Shown here: positions 8,741 to 18,769 of the stretch, piece after piece
How positions within the stretch are numbered: position 1 is the first letter of the stretch
Layout of the letters: every line of letters begins with the position of its first letter
Assembly: GCA_016861105.1 (NCBI GenBank)
Contig: BOKS01000019.1
Span: forward strand, 1 to 63,124
Reading direction: 5' to 3'
DNA: 63,124 bases
Source of the DNA: Betaproteobacteria bacterium
Lineage (GTDB): Bacteria; Pseudomonadota; Gammaproteobacteria; Burkholderiales; Casimicrobiaceae
The notes under the pieces: generated by a model
The model's input: only the letters and a program-made list of their open reading frames with translations
Told to the model about the DNA's origin: nothing
The model's database searches: none
Position numbers and translations under genes: made by a program

Positions 8741-9323
8741 ACTCGCCGCTCTCGCAGTCGACGCGCCGCATGGGGTAGATGATGCGGCGCTCCTCGCCGC
8801 GCAGCGTCCCCTCGACGTGCACGTAGAGCCAGCCCTCGCTCGCCCGGCGGTAGACGATCCGCTGCGGGAAGTCGTGCGCCGCGTTGGCGAACGTGAACAC
8901 CGTGTCGGGTCCGTCGGCCGCGCGTTCGGCGAGGCGGAACGACGTCTCCTTCTGTCCCGACGGTACCGCGACGTAGTGCACGCCGTCGGCCCGGGACTCG
9001 AGGCGGATGTACTCGAAGTCCTGCGTCCGGCCCGCGTTCACCGTGTGGCCGGTGCCGAGCATCAGGTTGCCGCGCAGCGGCATCCAGTGCTCGCGGAACT
9101 CGCGCTGGTTGGCGGTGCCGCGCCAGCAGCCGGCGAGCCACGCGAGGTCGGCGAGCGCGCCGTCCGCCGGCGCCGCCGGCGCGACCGGCGCCTCGGCGGC
9201 GGCGGGTGCCGCCGGCGGGATCGCGGGCGCCGGCTGCGCCGCGGCACGGGGCATCGCCGCCAGGGCAGCCAGCGCGAGAACCGCGAGCAGGAGTGCGCGG
9301 AGGTGAGGTCCGGACGTCGTCAT
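8727..9323 (-). CDS. Secreted DUF6265-like protein
   Basis: The 198-residue product has a signal peptide (MTTSGPHLRALLLAVLALAA) and a Pro/Ala linker. It then has the LAWLAGCWRG...EHWMPLRGNLMLGTGHTV pattern typical of the DUF6265 beta-barrel family, ending in a domain that includes FANAAHDFPQRIVYRR. It is probably periplasmic; no enzymatic role is known. The ATG overlaps the stop codon of the upstream DUF6352-like gene (ATGA at 9323-9320), so the two are co-translated. Confidence 0.72.
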   Translation of the reverse strand: MTTSGPHLRALLLAVLALAALAAMPRAAAQPAPAIPPAAPAAAEAPVAPAAPADGALADLAWLAGCWRGTANQREFREHWMPLRGNLMLGTGHTVNAGRTQDFEYIRLESRADGVHYVAVPSGQKETSFRLAERAADGPDTVFTFANAAHDFPQRIVYRRASEGWLYVHVEGTLRGEERRIIYPMRRVDCESGEFIRQ

Positions 9324-10336
9324 TGCGTGCGCGCGAGCGGAAGGTTGAGCAGGAGGTTCTGCGGCTTGAGCCGCAAGCGCGAGGCAGCGTCCATCGCCAT
9401 CGCGAGGTAGACCGGGCGGCCGGCGATCGCCGGCCGCATGTCGTTGCGGTCGGCGAACTCCAGGCGGAACAGCGAGAGCAGCCGGCCGAGCCGCTCGTCG
9501 TCGACGTCGGCACGATTGTAGAGGTCGTTCAGCACGCCGCTCGCCTCGGCGTCGAGTCCCACGTGCCACACCCAGCGGTCGTCGTCGATGCGCCGCTCGG
9601 GCACGACGGTGACGGCGACGCCGAGGAAGTGCGCGATCCAGCGCTCCAGCACGCGGCACAGGGCCTCGAGTGGCGGCTGGCCGCGGTTCAGCACCACCGA
9701 GAAGTCGAAGCGCTCGTCGCGGCCCCAGTAGGCCTGCGCGTTGTCCGCGCCCAGCACGTCGAGGTCGATCGAGCGCGTCGGAACGTCGCTCCTGCGCAGC
9801 AGCTCGCCGAGGCTGCCGAAGCCGCCGGTGGTCGCGAACAGCTCGACGGTCTGGTCGTCGGCGGCCATGACCGTCGCGTCCTCGAGGACGGCGACCTTCT
9901 GCGGCCGGAACAGCATCTCGGCCATCCGCGCCTGCAGCGGATCCGCGCCCTCGCCGAGGATGTGGCGCAGCAGGATCTGCGTGAGCTGGTGGACGAACAG
10001 CGGCGGGACGTCGACGCCTTCGCCGCGGAACAGCGCGACGTAGGCCGCCTCGAGCGACGGGGCGGCCAGCAGCCGGTCGCGGAAGCGCAGCCAGATGCGG
10101 TAGTTGTCGCGGGCGTCGGCATCGGCGATCGCGGCGAGCTCCGCGGGCGCGACGGCCCGGCGCGGGAGCTTCATCAACGCGTCGTGCAGCGCGAGTTCGG
10201 CAGCGCACGACTCGGACACCGGCGCGAGCTCGGGGCGTGCGAGGAAGCCGCGAAGGAAGGCGTCGGTGACGGTGAGGCGGCCGTCGCTGCCCGCGGCGAG
10301 CAGCCGGTAACCGCACGAGGGCCAGAAGTCGGGCAT
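9320..10336 (-). CDS. DUF6352-like conserved protein
   Basis: This 338-residue cytosolic protein begins MPDFWPSCGYRLL, the signature start of a proteobacterial family that I identify from memory as DUF6352. It is mostly helical and has no signal peptide, membrane segment or recognisable catalytic motif. The GYRLL and RDNYRIWLRFRDRLL segments suggest a folded conserved core. It is translationally coupled to the secreted DUF6265-like gene. Function unknown. Confidence 0.7.
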   Translation of the reverse strand: MPDFWPSCGYRLLAAGSDGRLTVTDAFLRGFLARPELAPVSESCAAELALHDALMKLPRRAVAPAELAAIADADARDNYRIWLRFRDRLLAAPSLEAAYVALFRGEGVDVPPLFVHQLTQILLRHILGEGADPLQARMAEMLFRPQKVAVLEDATVMAADDQTVELFATTGGFGSLGELLRRSDVPTRSIDLDVLGADNAQAYWGRDERFDFSVVLNRGQPPLEALCRVLERWIAHFLGVAVTVVPERRIDDDRWVWHVGLDAEASGVLNDLYNRADVDDERLGRLLSLFRLEFADRNDMRPAIAGRPVYLAMAMDAASRLRLKPQNLLLNLPLARTQ

Positions 10337-10412
10337 CGGAGACGGGAGACCGCACGCGCGCCGGCGGGTTCCCGCCGCACGCGGGCCCGGTCCGGTGCGC
10401 CCGCCGCCGGCG

Positions 10413-10973
10413 TCAGCCGCCGAGCATCGCCTTCTTGAGGTCGGCCTGCACCGGCCTGTCGCCGATCCAGATGCGCGTGAGCGCCTGGTTGAAGCCCTCG
10501 CCGGGGACCGATCCCTTCGCCTGGCCGTCGAGGCCGATGCGGGTCGCGCCGTCGACGAAGTCGAGCGTCACGACGCTGCCTTCCTTCACTTCCCCGAAGC
10601 CCTTCATGATCGCGACCAGCTGGTCGGTCTGCGCCTTGATCGACGCGAGCTCGGCCTCGGGCGTGTTGGCCTTCAGCCCGTCGACCAGCGCGTCGACGAG
10701 CTGGTCGCCCGACAGGTTGCGCAGCAGGTTCATCTGCACCCGCCGCGGGCCCTTCGCCAGCACGGCCGCCGGCGTGTTCGCCTTCGCCGGCAGGTAGAGG
10801 CTGCCCACGTAGACCCTGAAGATGGCCCGCGTGCGCACGCCCGCGCCGTTCAGCACGAGCGCCTGGCCGCCGACGCTCGCCTTGTCCTCCAGCTTGATGC
10901 CCCCCACCTCTGCGGCCGGCGCCGCTCCCGCGAACACGGCCGCGGCCGCCGCCGCTGCGATCCAGGACCTCAT
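10413..10973 (-). CDS. Exported chalcone-isomerase-like protein
   Basis: The 186-residue protein has a signal peptide (MRSWIAAAAAAAVFAGAAPAAE). Its core matches the bacterial chalcone-isomerase-like family: LNGAGVRTRAIFRVYVGSLYLP, then RVQMNLLRNLSGDQLVDAL and GKGxxPGEGFNQALTRIWIGDRP-type sequence near the end. The eukaryotic relatives include fatty-acid-binding proteins. This copy lies directly downstream of a thiolase and a multifunctional beta-oxidation enzyme, so fatty-acyl ligand binding in the periplasm is a reasonable guess. The ribosome site AGGAGGA precedes the start. A second family member is found at 57283-57840. Confidence 0.82.
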   Translation of the reverse strand: MRSWIAAAAAAAVFAGAAPAAEVGGIKLEDKASVGGQALVLNGAGVRTRAIFRVYVGSLYLPAKANTPAAVLAKGPRRVQMNLLRNLSGDQLVDALVDGLKANTPEAELASIKAQTDQLVAIMKGFGEVKEGSVVTLDFVDGATRIGLDGQAKGSVPGEGFNQALTRIWIGDRPVQADLKKAMLGG

Positions 10974-11020
10974 TGCACGTTCCTCCTTCGTGGGGGTCGT
11001 CGGGCGAGCGCGTTTCCGCG

Positions 11021-12217
11021 CTACACCGCCTCGAACACGCCGGCCGCGCCCATGCCCGTGCCGACGCACATCGTGATCATGCCGTACTTGCCGCCACGCC
11101 TCCGCATGCCGTGCACCAGCGTCGCCGTGCGGATCGCCCCGGTCGCCCCCAGCGGGTGGCCGAGCGCGATCGCGCCGCCGAGCGGGTTGACCGTCGCCGG
11201 GTCGAGGCCGAGTTCGCGGATCACCGCGAGGCTCTGCGCCGCGAACGCCTCGTTGAGCTCGATCCACGCGAGGTCCTGCTGCCGCACGCCGGTGGTCGCG
11301 AGCGCCTTCGGGATCGCCGCGATCGGACCGATCCCCATGATCTTCGGGTCGACGCCGGCCACCGCGTAGCCGACGAAGCGCGCGAGCGGCACCAGCGCGT
11401 GATCGCGCAGCGCGCGGTCGGACACCAGCAGGACGGCGCCCGCGCCGTCGGACATCTGGGAGCTGTTGCCCGCGGTGACCGAGCCCTTCGCGGCGAACAC
11501 CGGCCGCAGCCTCGCCAGACCGTCGAGGCTCGTGTCGGCGCGCGGCCCTTCGTCGCGATCGACGAGCGTGCGCCGGGCGCGCACCTCGTGCGCCGCGAGA
11601 TCGGGCACGCGCTCGACGACGTCGACGGGCGAGATCTCCGCGGCGAACTCGCCCCCTTCCTGCGCGGCGAGCGCGCGGCGGTGCGACTCGAGCGCGAACG
11701 CGTCCTGGTCGGCGCGCGAGACGTTCCACTGCTGCGCCACGCGCTCGGCCGTGAGGCCCATGCCGTACGCGATCCCGAGGTTCTCGTCGCGCTCGAACAC
11801 CTCCGCGTTGAGCGCGAGCCGCCCGAGCATCGGGATCATGCTCATGCTCTCGGTGCCCGCGGCGATCATCACGTCCGCCTCGCCGGTGCGGATGCGGTCG
11901 GCGGCGATCGACACCGCGTTCAGCCCGGACGCGCAGAAGCGGTTGACCGTCATCCCGGCGGTGCCCACGGGCAGCCCGGCGAGCAGCGCGCCGATGCGCG
12001 CGACGTTCATGCCCTGCTCGTACTCGGGGATCGCGCAGCCGGCGACGACGTCCTCGATCGTCTCCCTCGGCAGCGAAGGCGCCGCCTCGACGACGCGCGC
12101 GAGCACGTGCGCCAGCATCGTGTCCGGCCGCGTCGTGCGCAGGACGCCGCGCGGCGCCTTGCCGACCGGCGTGCGCGTCGCCGCGACGATCCACGCATCC
12201 TGCAGTTGCTTGGTCAT
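11021..12217 (-). CDS. Acetyl-CoA acyltransferase (thiolase) paired with the HCDH-ECH enzyme
   Basis: This 398-residue thiolase has the acylation Cys in NRFCASGLNAV, the catalytic HPLGATG histidine motif, the NEAFA motif and the second Cys in MCVGTGMGAAGVF. It releases acetyl-CoA in the last step of beta-oxidation. The gene starts 17 bases after the stop of the 800-residue multifunctional enzyme and belongs to the same transcript. It is a separate lineage from the thiolase at 20739-22028: the N-termini differ and this one lacks the longer insertions of the FadI type. Confidence 0.93.
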   Translation of the reverse strand: MTKQLQDAWIVAATRTPVGKAPRGVLRTTRPDTMLAHVLARVVEAAPSLPRETIEDVVAGCAIPEYEQGMNVARIGALLAGLPVGTAGMTVNRFCASGLNAVSIAADRIRTGEADVMIAAGTESMSMIPMLGRLALNAEVFERDENLGIAYGMGLTAERVAQQWNVSRADQDAFALESHRRALAAQEGGEFAAEISPVDVVERVPDLAAHEVRARRTLVDRDEGPRADTSLDGLARLRPVFAAKGSVTAGNSSQMSDGAGAVLLVSDRALRDHALVPLARFVGYAVAGVDPKIMGIGPIAAIPKALATTGVRQQDLAWIELNEAFAAQSLAVIRELGLDPATVNPLGGAIALGHPLGATGAIRTATLVHGMRRRGGKYGMITMCVGTGMGAAGVFEAV

Positions 12218-12234
12218 GAGGTCCGTTCCCGCGG

Positions 12235-14637
12235 TCAGTTGCGCAGCGGCTTGCCGGTGGCGAGCGTGTGCGCGATGCGCGCCTGCGTCTTCGGGTTGCG
12301 CAGCAGGCGCATGAACTCGGCGCGCTCGAGCTCGATCAGCCACGCCTCGTCGACGAGGCTCCCGGCGTCGACGTCCCCCCCGCACATCACCCGCGCGATC
12401 GCGAGCCCGATCTCGAAGTCGTGCGGCGAGACGAAGCCGCCGTCGCGCATGTTGACCAGCATCATCTGCAGCGTCGCGATGCCCGTCCGGCCGGCGGCCG
12501 CGATCGCGCGCGCCGGCAGCGGCGGTCGATAGCCCGCCTCGGCGAGCGCCCGCGCCTGGGCCTTGGCGACGTAGAGCACCTCCCAGCCGTTGGCGACGAC
12601 GACGTCGGAAGGCCGCAGGTAGCCCATCGCCTTCGCCTCCAGCGCGCTCTTCGCCACGGCGGCAGTCGCGACCTGCTGGAAGTAGCTGCGCAGCACCGGG
12701 AGCATGTCGACCTGGCTGCCCGCGGCGCCGCGGCGGCTCTCGAGGTGCGCGCGCAGCGCGAGCTCCTTGCAGCCGCCGCCCCCGGGCAGCAGCCCGACGC
12801 CCGCCTCGACGAGACCGATGTACGACTCCATCGCCGCCACCGTCCGGTCGCAGTGCAGGATGAACTCGCACGAGCCGCCGAGCGCCATGCCGCGCACGGC
12901 CGCGACCGTCGGCACGAGGCACGACCGCAGCCGCAGCGAGGTCTGCTGGAACTTCCGCACCACGGCCTCGATGGTGTCCCACGCGCCGGCCGCCGCCGCC
13001 GGCGCGATGCCCGACAGGTCGGCGCCCAGCGAGAACGGCTCGTCGGGCTGCCAGATCACCAGCCCCGCGAAGCCCCGCTCCGCCTCGTCGCAGGCGCGCA
13101 GCACGCCGTCGAGCACCCCTTCGCTGACCGTGTGCTTCTTCGTCCGGAACGACACGATCGCCACGTCGTCGCCCAGGTGCCACATGCGCACGGCCTCCGT
13201 CTCGAAGACCGTCGTGCCCGCGTCGCTGCGCTCGCCGAGCACGAGGTCGGGCCGCAGCTGCCGCTCGTAGACCGGCAGCGTGGAGCGGCCGTGGAACGCG
13301 TCGGCGGCCGGCGCGTAGGAGCCGCGCGGCGTGTGGACGCCGCCGGCGGCGCGGACGCGCTCGCCCGCCACCCACGCGGGCAGCGGCACGTCGGCGAGCG
13401 CGCGCCCGGCGGCGACGTCCTCGGCGATCCAGCCGGCCACGCGCGACCACCCCGCCGCCTGCCACGTCTCGAACGGCCCCTGCCGCCAGCCGAAGCCCCA
13501 GCGGATCGCGAGGTCGACGTCGCGCGCGTTGTCCGCGACCGCGGCGAGGTGGTGCGCCGCATAGTGGAAGACGTCGCGGAAGACAGCCCAGAGAAGACGC
13601 GCCTGCGGGTGCCCGCTCGCGCGCAGCCTGCCGAGCCTCTCGCCCGGATCGCGGACCTTCAGGATCTCCGCGACCTCGTCCGCGACGGCGCCCTCCGCGG
13701 GGCGGTAGTCGCCGGCGGCCGGGTCGAGCACCTGGATCTCGCGGCCCTGCTTGCGGTAGAAGCCCGCGCCGCTCTTCTGCCCGAGCGCGCCCTTCGCGAC
13801 GAGCGCCGCCAGCACGGGGGGCACGCCGAAGTGCGCGTGCCACGGGTCGTCGGGCAGCGTGTCGCGCATCGTGCCGATGACGTGCGCCGTGGTGTCGAGC
13901 CCGACGACGTCCACCGTGCGGAACGACGCGCTCTTCGGCCGTCCGATCGCAGGCCCGGTCAGCGCGTCGACGACGTCGAAGGCCAGCCCGAAGCGCTGCG
14001 TGTGCAGCATCGTCGCGACGATCGAGAACACGCCGACGCGGTTGGCGATGAAGTTCGGCGTGTCCTTCGCGCGCACCACGCCCTTGCCGAGCGTGGTCAC
14101 GAGGAAGGTCTCCAGCCGGTCGAGCAGCGACGCGTCGGTCCCGGGCGCCGCGATCAGCTCGACCAGGTGCATGTAGCGCGGCGGATTGAAGAAGTGCACG
14201 CCGCAGAAGCGCGGGCGCACGGCGGCAGGCAGTGCGTCCGCGAGCGCGGCGAGCGACAGGCCGGAGGTGTTCGTCGCGAGGATCGCGTGCGGCGCGAGGT
14301 GCGGCGCGACCTTCGCGTAGAGGTCGCGCTTCCAGTCGAGCCGCTCGGCGATCGCCTCGATCACGAGATCGCAGCCCGCGAGCCGGTCGAGGTCGCGGCC
14401 GTAGTGGGCGACGTCGACGTACGCGGCGAGGTCCTTCGCGGCGAACGGCGCCGGATCGAGCCGGGCGAGGCCGGCGAGCGCCTTGCGCACGATGCCGTCC
14501 GGATCGCCCACCTTCGCAGGCAGGTCGAAGAGCACGACGGGCACGCCGCAGTTCGCGAGATGCGCGGCGATCTGCGCGCCCATCACGCCGGCGCCGAGCA
14601 CGGCGGCCTTGCGGATCGTCAACGGCGGGTTGGACAT
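12235..14637 (-). CDS. Multifunctional 3-hydroxyacyl-CoA dehydrogenase / enoyl-CoA hydratase, reversed domain order
   Basis: The 800-residue protein begins with the NAD-binding hydroxyacyl-CoA dehydrogenase domain (AAVLGAGVMGAQIAAHLAN, then ATNTSGLSL and GVHFFNPPRYMHLVEL). The dehydrogenase C-terminal domains come next. The crotonase-type hydratase domain is near the C-terminus, with catalytic Glu residues in GGSCEFIL and GLVEAGVGLLPGGGG. This order (dehydrogenase first, hydratase last) is that of FadN-like proteins and the reverse of FadB/FadJ. It would carry out hydration and NAD-linked oxidation in beta-oxidation. With the downstream thiolase it forms a self-contained pair. Confidence 0.9.
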   Translation of the reverse strand: MSNPPLTIRKAAVLGAGVMGAQIAAHLANCGVPVVLFDLPAKVGDPDGIVRKALAGLARLDPAPFAAKDLAAYVDVAHYGRDLDRLAGCDLVIEAIAERLDWKRDLYAKVAPHLAPHAILATNTSGLSLAALADALPAAVRPRFCGVHFFNPPRYMHLVELIAAPGTDASLLDRLETFLVTTLGKGVVRAKDTPNFIANRVGVFSIVATMLHTQRFGLAFDVVDALTGPAIGRPKSASFRTVDVVGLDTTAHVIGTMRDTLPDDPWHAHFGVPPVLAALVAKGALGQKSGAGFYRKQGREIQVLDPAAGDYRPAEGAVADEVAEILKVRDPGERLGRLRASGHPQARLLWAVFRDVFHYAAHHLAAVADNARDVDLAIRWGFGWRQGPFETWQAAGWSRVAGWIAEDVAAGRALADVPLPAWVAGERVRAAGGVHTPRGSYAPAADAFHGRSTLPVYERQLRPDLVLGERSDAGTTVFETEAVRMWHLGDDVAIVSFRTKKHTVSEGVLDGVLRACDEAERGFAGLVIWQPDEPFSLGADLSGIAPAAAAGAWDTIEAVVRKFQQTSLRLRSCLVPTVAAVRGMALGGSCEFILHCDRTVAAMESYIGLVEAGVGLLPGGGGCKELALRAHLESRRGAAGSQVDMLPVLRSYFQQVATAAVAKSALEAKAMGYLRPSDVVVANGWEVLYVAKAQARALAEAGYRPPLPARAIAAAGRTGIATLQMMLVNMRDGGFVSPHDFEIGLAIARVMCGGDVDAGSLVDEAWLIELERAEFMRLLRNPKTQARIAHTLATGKPLRN

Positions 14638-14814
14638 TGTGGGCCGGGCGGGGAGAGTGGAGGACGGACAGCCTGGAAAATTCTACGCAACGCGATTCGG
14701 CGTTTCCCTCTAATGAGGCGCGCACGCGGCGCGCAGCCGCGGCAGCGGCGCCGCGACCGGCGGCGTGGACGATGCTCCGGGGAACGCGCGTTCGTCGCGC
14801 CGCGGAGCGACCGG

Positions 14815-14850
14815 AAAAACGCGAACGGCCGGGAGGTCCCGGCCGTTCGC
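14815..14850 (-). terminator. Rho-independent terminator of fadL
   Basis: A perfect 14-bp inverted repeat, GCGAACGGCCGGGA (14821-14834) with TCCCGGCCGTTCGC (14837-14850), has a 2-base loop. On the minus strand it is followed by a GTTTTT run (14820-14815). It lies 24 bases past the fadL stop codon and separates the fad block into two transcription units. Confidence 0.88.
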
Positions 14851-14873
14851 GCGCGCCGCCGGCGGCGCAGCGG

Positions 14874-16295
14874 TCAGAAGCGGTACGTCAGGCCCGCGGA
14901 GAGGATCCACACGTTGGCGTCGTACGAGCCGCGCAGCAGGCCGTTGCGCGTCGTGCTGCCGGCGTTGTCGTTCATCGCCGGATCGTCGATGAAGATGTAG
15001 GTCAGTCCGACGTCGAACACCATGTTCGGCGCGTAGCGGAACTGGGCGCCGCCGGACAGCCAGAGGCGGTTCTCGTCGGGCAGGCGCGGCGTGCGGAACT
15101 CCTCGGGGATCGGCGACTCGTCCCACGCGAGGCCGCCCTTGAACGTCCAGCGGCTGTCCATGTGGTAGTTCGCGCCCACCGAGAAGCGCCACGTGTCGTC
15201 CCAGTTGTACGGGGTGACCGACAGCGTCGAGTCCGCGGCGGGCCCGCTGGTGCGGACGAACCGCAGCTCGGGCAGCGAGCTCCAGCCGGTCCACTGGACG
15301 TCGCCCATCACGTCCCACTGCGGCGTCAGCCGGTGGAAGAACGACACGTTCGCGATCGCGGGCAGGTCGATGTCGGAGCGCACCGAGCCGTCGTACAGCT
15401 GCGCGTTCACCGCGGTGGCCAGCGCGCCGACGACCGGCGCGAGCGCCGGCGGCAGCGTGGGCAGCGCCGGATTGTCGAAGTCGACGTCGCCGCCGACGCC
15501 GTACTGGATCTCCGAGCGGTAGTGCGCACCGAAGCGCGTGCCCGGCTGCGGCTCGTAGATCATCCCGACGTTCCAGCCCCAGGCCGTGTCGTCGCCCTTG
15601 ACCGTCACCTTGGAGTCGAGCCCCGGCGTAGCGGCGATGATCGTCGGCACGAGGTTGGCAGGGATCTGGCCGCCGGCCGCCGCCGTCTGCGCCGCCTGCG
15701 CGAGCGCCGCCGAGTAGTTGACGTTGCTGGAGAGCTTCGCGTCGACCCACTGGAAGTTGACGCCCAGGCCTAGCGACAGCTGCGGCGTCGCCTGCCACGC
15801 GATCGACGGCTGGACGTTGATGGTCTTCACGGCCGACTTGAGGGCGAGGTAGCGGCCGGCCCAGCCGTCGTCGTACTCGGTGGTCAGGCCGAACGGCGCG
15901 TTCAGGCCGACGCCGAACGTGAACTGGTTGTTGATCGGCACGACGATGTAGGTGTTCGGCACGAACTCGAGGCCGCCGGCATCGCCGCCGCCGCCCCCGA
16001 GCGGCTGGTTGAACGCGGGCAGCGAGCCGCCGTCGTTGAACTCCGTCGACGGCTTGATCAGGTGCAGCGCCAGCACCGCTTCGCGCTGCTTGAGGCGCGT
16101 CATGCCCGCGGGATTGAACCAGACGGTGCTCGCGTCCTCGGCGGAGGCGGCGCCGCCGGCGTAGGCGTTGCCCAGGCCGCTCGCCGAATTCTCCTGCAGC
16201 GCGAAGGCCGCGCCCTGCGCGTGCATCGACACCAGCGCCGCGGCGATGCCGGAAAGCGCGAGCGCCAGCGGCTTGTGACGGAACGGGGTGCTCAT
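14874..16295 (-). CDS. fadL: Long-chain fatty acid outer-membrane transporter FadL (OmpP1 family)
   Basis: This 473-residue outer-membrane protein has a cleavable signal peptide ending near HAQGAAFALQENSASGLGNAYAG, the standard FadL N-terminus. The conserved STVWFNPAGMTRL hatch segment follows, then a series of amphipathic beta strands and the terminal aromatic residue (LTYRF) typical of porin-like barrels. FadL moves hydrophobic compounds, mainly long-chain fatty acids, across the outer membrane. The start has a good AGAGGAGAAG ribosome site. It lies downstream of fadD and the thioesterase and ends at a strong terminator. Confidence 0.93.
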   Translation of the reverse strand: MSTPFRHKPLALALSGIAAALVSMHAQGAAFALQENSASGLGNAYAGGAASAEDASTVWFNPAGMTRLKQREAVLALHLIKPSTEFNDGGSLPAFNQPLGGGGGDAGGLEFVPNTYIVVPINNQFTFGVGLNAPFGLTTEYDDGWAGRYLALKSAVKTINVQPSIAWQATPQLSLGLGVNFQWVDAKLSSNVNYSAALAQAAQTAAAGGQIPANLVPTIIAATPGLDSKVTVKGDDTAWGWNVGMIYEPQPGTRFGAHYRSEIQYGVGGDVDFDNPALPTLPPALAPVVGALATAVNAQLYDGSVRSDIDLPAIANVSFFHRLTPQWDVMGDVQWTGWSSLPELRFVRTSGPAADSTLSVTPYNWDDTWRFSVGANYHMDSRWTFKGGLAWDESPIPEEFRTPRLPDENRLWLSGGAQFRYAPNMVFDVGLTYIFIDDPAMNDNAGSTTRNGLLRGSYDANVWILSAGLTYRF

Positions 16296-16494
16296 CAGCT
16301 TCTCCTCTGTGCGGGTCGGACCATTCTTTCGGCTTCGTCTGCCGCCGCCGGGAAAGCGGCAGCACGTCGGCGTTCGGGGCCGCGATGCCGCTCGCGGCGG
16401 CCGCTGCCTGTCATCGAGCCACTATACACGCGCCCCCGTGGCCGGGCCCGCGGGCGCCGACGGCACGCGGGCGACGACGCGCGCGCTGTTGCAT

Positions 16495-16902
16495 TCATGC
16501 CGGCGGCGTCGCGATGTCGGGCAGCGGGTGCGGCCGACGGTCCTCGCCGACCGCGACGTAGGTCAGCGTGGCCTCGGTCACCTTGACGCTCACTTCCTCG
16601 CGCGGATTGCGCGTCGCGTACACCTCCACCGAGACGGTGATCGACGTGCGCCCGGTCCGCTCGACGTCGGCGAAGAACGTGACGACGTCGCCGACGAGCA
16701 CCGGCTCCTTGAAGAGGAACGCGTTGACGGCGACGGTGGCGACGCGGCCGCGCGCGCGCCGCGCCGCGGGGATGCTCCCGGCGATGTCGACCTGCGACAT
16801 GATCCAGCCGCCGAAGATGTCGCCGTGCTGGTTCACGTCGGCCGGCAGCGGCACGACGCGCAGCACGGGCGGCTTGTCCGGCAGGCGGACCGTCGCGGTC
16901 AT
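16495..16902 (-). CDS. Acyl-CoA thioesterase (YciA-type hotdog fold)
   Basis: The 135-residue hotdog protein carries the family signature NQHGDIFGGWIMSQVDIAGSI with the catalytic Asp/Gly helix, followed by VNAFLFKEPVLVGDVVTFFADV. YciA-type enzymes hydrolyse acyl-CoA to free CoA and fatty acid and can relieve CoA sequestration. Placement 42 bases after fadD suggests a buffering role in the same operon. The length is normal. Confidence 0.9.
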   Translation of the reverse strand: MTATVRLPDKPPVLRVVPLPADVNQHGDIFGGWIMSQVDIAGSIPAARRARGRVATVAVNAFLFKEPVLVGDVVTFFADVERTGRTSITVSVEVYATRNPREEVSVKVTEATLTYVAVGEDRRPHPLPDIATPPA

Positions 16903-16944
16903 GGCACAGCCCGGGGCGGATCGGCGACGGCGCGGCGCGGGCCG

Positions 16945-18621
16945 CTACGCCGCCTTCTTCCGCACCTCGTCGCGCAGTTCGCGCCGCAGGATCTTGCCGA
17001 CGTTGGTCTTCGGCAGCTCGGCGCGGAACTCGACGTCGCGCGGCACCTTGTAGCCGGTGAGGTGCGAGCGGCAGTGCTTGAGCAGCGCGTCGGCCGTCAG
17101 CGACGCGTCCTTGCGCACCACGAAGAGCTTCACGGCCTCGCCGGACTTCTCGTCGGGAACGCCCACCGCGGCGCACTCGAGCACCCCCGGGTGCATGGCC
17201 ACCACGCCCTCGATCTCGTTCGGGTACACGTTGAAGCCCGACACGAGGATCATGTCCTTCTTGCGGTCGACGATGCGCACGTAGCCGCGCTCGTCCATCG
17301 TGCCGATGTCGCCGGTCGCGAACCAGCCGTCCTTGTCGAGCACCTTCGCGGTCTCGTCGGGACGGTTCCAGTAGCCGGCCATCACCTGCGGCCCGCGGAT
17401 GCAGATCTCGCCCGGCTGCCCCAGCGCGACCGGCTTCCCGGCGTCGTCGCGCAGCTCGATCTCGGTGGACGAGATGGGCAGGCCGATCGCGCCGGTGTAC
17501 TCGGCGATGTCGAACGGGTTGATCGTCGCCGCCGGCGAGGTCTCCGTCAGGCCGTAGGCCTCGATCAGCGGCTTGCCGGTCACCTCCTTCCAGCGATGCG
17601 CGACTGCCTCCTGGACGGCCATGCCGCCGCCGAGCGCGATGTGCATCTGCGAGAAGTCGAGCTTCGCGAAGTCGGGGTTGTTGAGGAGCGCGTTGAACAG
17701 CGTGTTGACGCCGGTGATCGCGGTGAACCGGTACTTCGCCATCTCCTTGACGAAGCCCGGGATGTCGCGCGGGTTCGGGATCAGGACGTTCTCGCCGCCG
17801 ATCGACATGAACACGAGGCAGTTCGCGGTCAGCGAGAAGATGTGGTAGAGCGGCAGCGGCGTGATGATGATCTCGCGCTCGCCTTCCTTGAGCGCCGGCC
17901 GGACCCACGCCCGCGCCTGCAGCATGTTCGCGACGATGTTGCGGTGCAGGAGCATCGCGCCCTTCGCCACGCCAGTCGTCCCGCCGGTGTACTGCAGGAA
18001 CGCGATGTCGTCGTGGCCGATCGGCACGCGCTCGAGCGTGCGCTTGCCGCCCTGCGCGAGCGCGTCGGACAGCCGGATCGACCCCGGCAGCGTCCACGCC
18101 GGGATCATCTTCTTCACGTGGCGCAGCACGAAGTCGACGATGATGCCCTTGAAGCCCAGCATCTCGCCGATCGAGGTCACCACGACGTGCTTGACCTTCG
18201 TGCGGCCGACGACCTCGGAGAGCGTCTTCGCGAAGTTCTCGACGACGACGATCGCCTCGGCGCCCGAGTCGTTGAGCTGGTGCTCGAGCTCGCGCGCGGT
18301 GTAGAGCGGGTTGACGTTCACCACCGTGCAGCCCGCGCGCAGCGTGCCGAACAGGCAGACCGGGTACTGCAGGATGTTGGGCATCATCAGCGCGACGCGG
18401 GCGCCCTTCCTGAACCCCTGCGCCTGCAGCCACGCCCCGAAGGCGGCCGACAGCGTGTCCAGCTCGGCGAAGGTGATCGACTTCCCCATGCACGTGAACG
18501 CCGGGCGGGCCGCATACTTCGCGCACGACTCCTCGAACACCTCGCGCACGGACGCGTACTCGTTGACGTCGATCGTCGCGGGCACGCCGCTCGGATAGCT
18601 CGCAAGCCAGGTCTTGTCCAC
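16945..18621 (-). CDS. fadD: Long-chain acyl-CoA synthetase
   Basis: This is a 558-residue adenylate-forming enzyme (E. coli FadD has 561) that activates imported fatty acids to acyl-CoA. It has the P-loop-like [14 protein letters not shown], the adenylation motif [36 protein letters not shown] with the FACS signature around it, and the C-terminal lysine in [13 protein letters not shown]. The GTG at 18621 is chosen because the ribosome site GAGGAGGA precedes it and the product begins [13 protein letters not shown], like other FadD proteins. The frame is open for 87 codons upstream without homology. Confidence 0.94.
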   Translation of the reverse strand: MDKTWLASYPSGVPATIDVNEYASVREVFEESCAKYAARPAFTCMGKSITFAELDTLSAAFGAWLQAQGFRKGARVALMMPNILQYPVCLFGTLRAGCTVVNVNPLYTARELEHQLNDSGAEAIVVVENFAKTLSEVVGRTKVKHVVVTSIGEMLGFKGIIVDFVLRHVKKMIPAWTLPGSIRLSDALAQGGKRTLERVPIGHDDIAFLQYTGGTTGVAKGAMLLHRNIVANMLQARAWVRPALKEGEREIIITPLPLYHIFSLTANCLVFMSIGGENVLIPNPRDIPGFVKEMAKYRFTAITGVNTLFNALLNNPDFAKLDFSQMHIALGGGMAVQEAVAHRWKEVTGKPLIEAYGLTETSPAATINPFDIAEYTGAIGLPISSTEIELRDDAGKPVALGQPGEICIRGPQVMAGYWNRPDETAKVLDKDGWFATGDIGTMDERGYVRIVDRKKDMILVSGFNVYPNEIEGVVAMHPGVLECAAVGVPDEKSGEAVKLFVVRKDASLTADALLKHCRSHLTGYKVPRDVEFRAELPKTNVGKILRRELRDEVRKKAA

Positions 18622-18769
18622 GATGTCCTCCTCGCGCATCCGGGCCGCCGGGGCGCGCCGTTCCGCGTGCTCGTTGCTGGTGTCCGCCCGCGCGAAGCGG
18701 CGCCCGCGGGGTATCGCGGGCGCCGGCGCGGCGCGTCGTTCGGCGCCGCGACGCGGCGCGCGGGGAATG

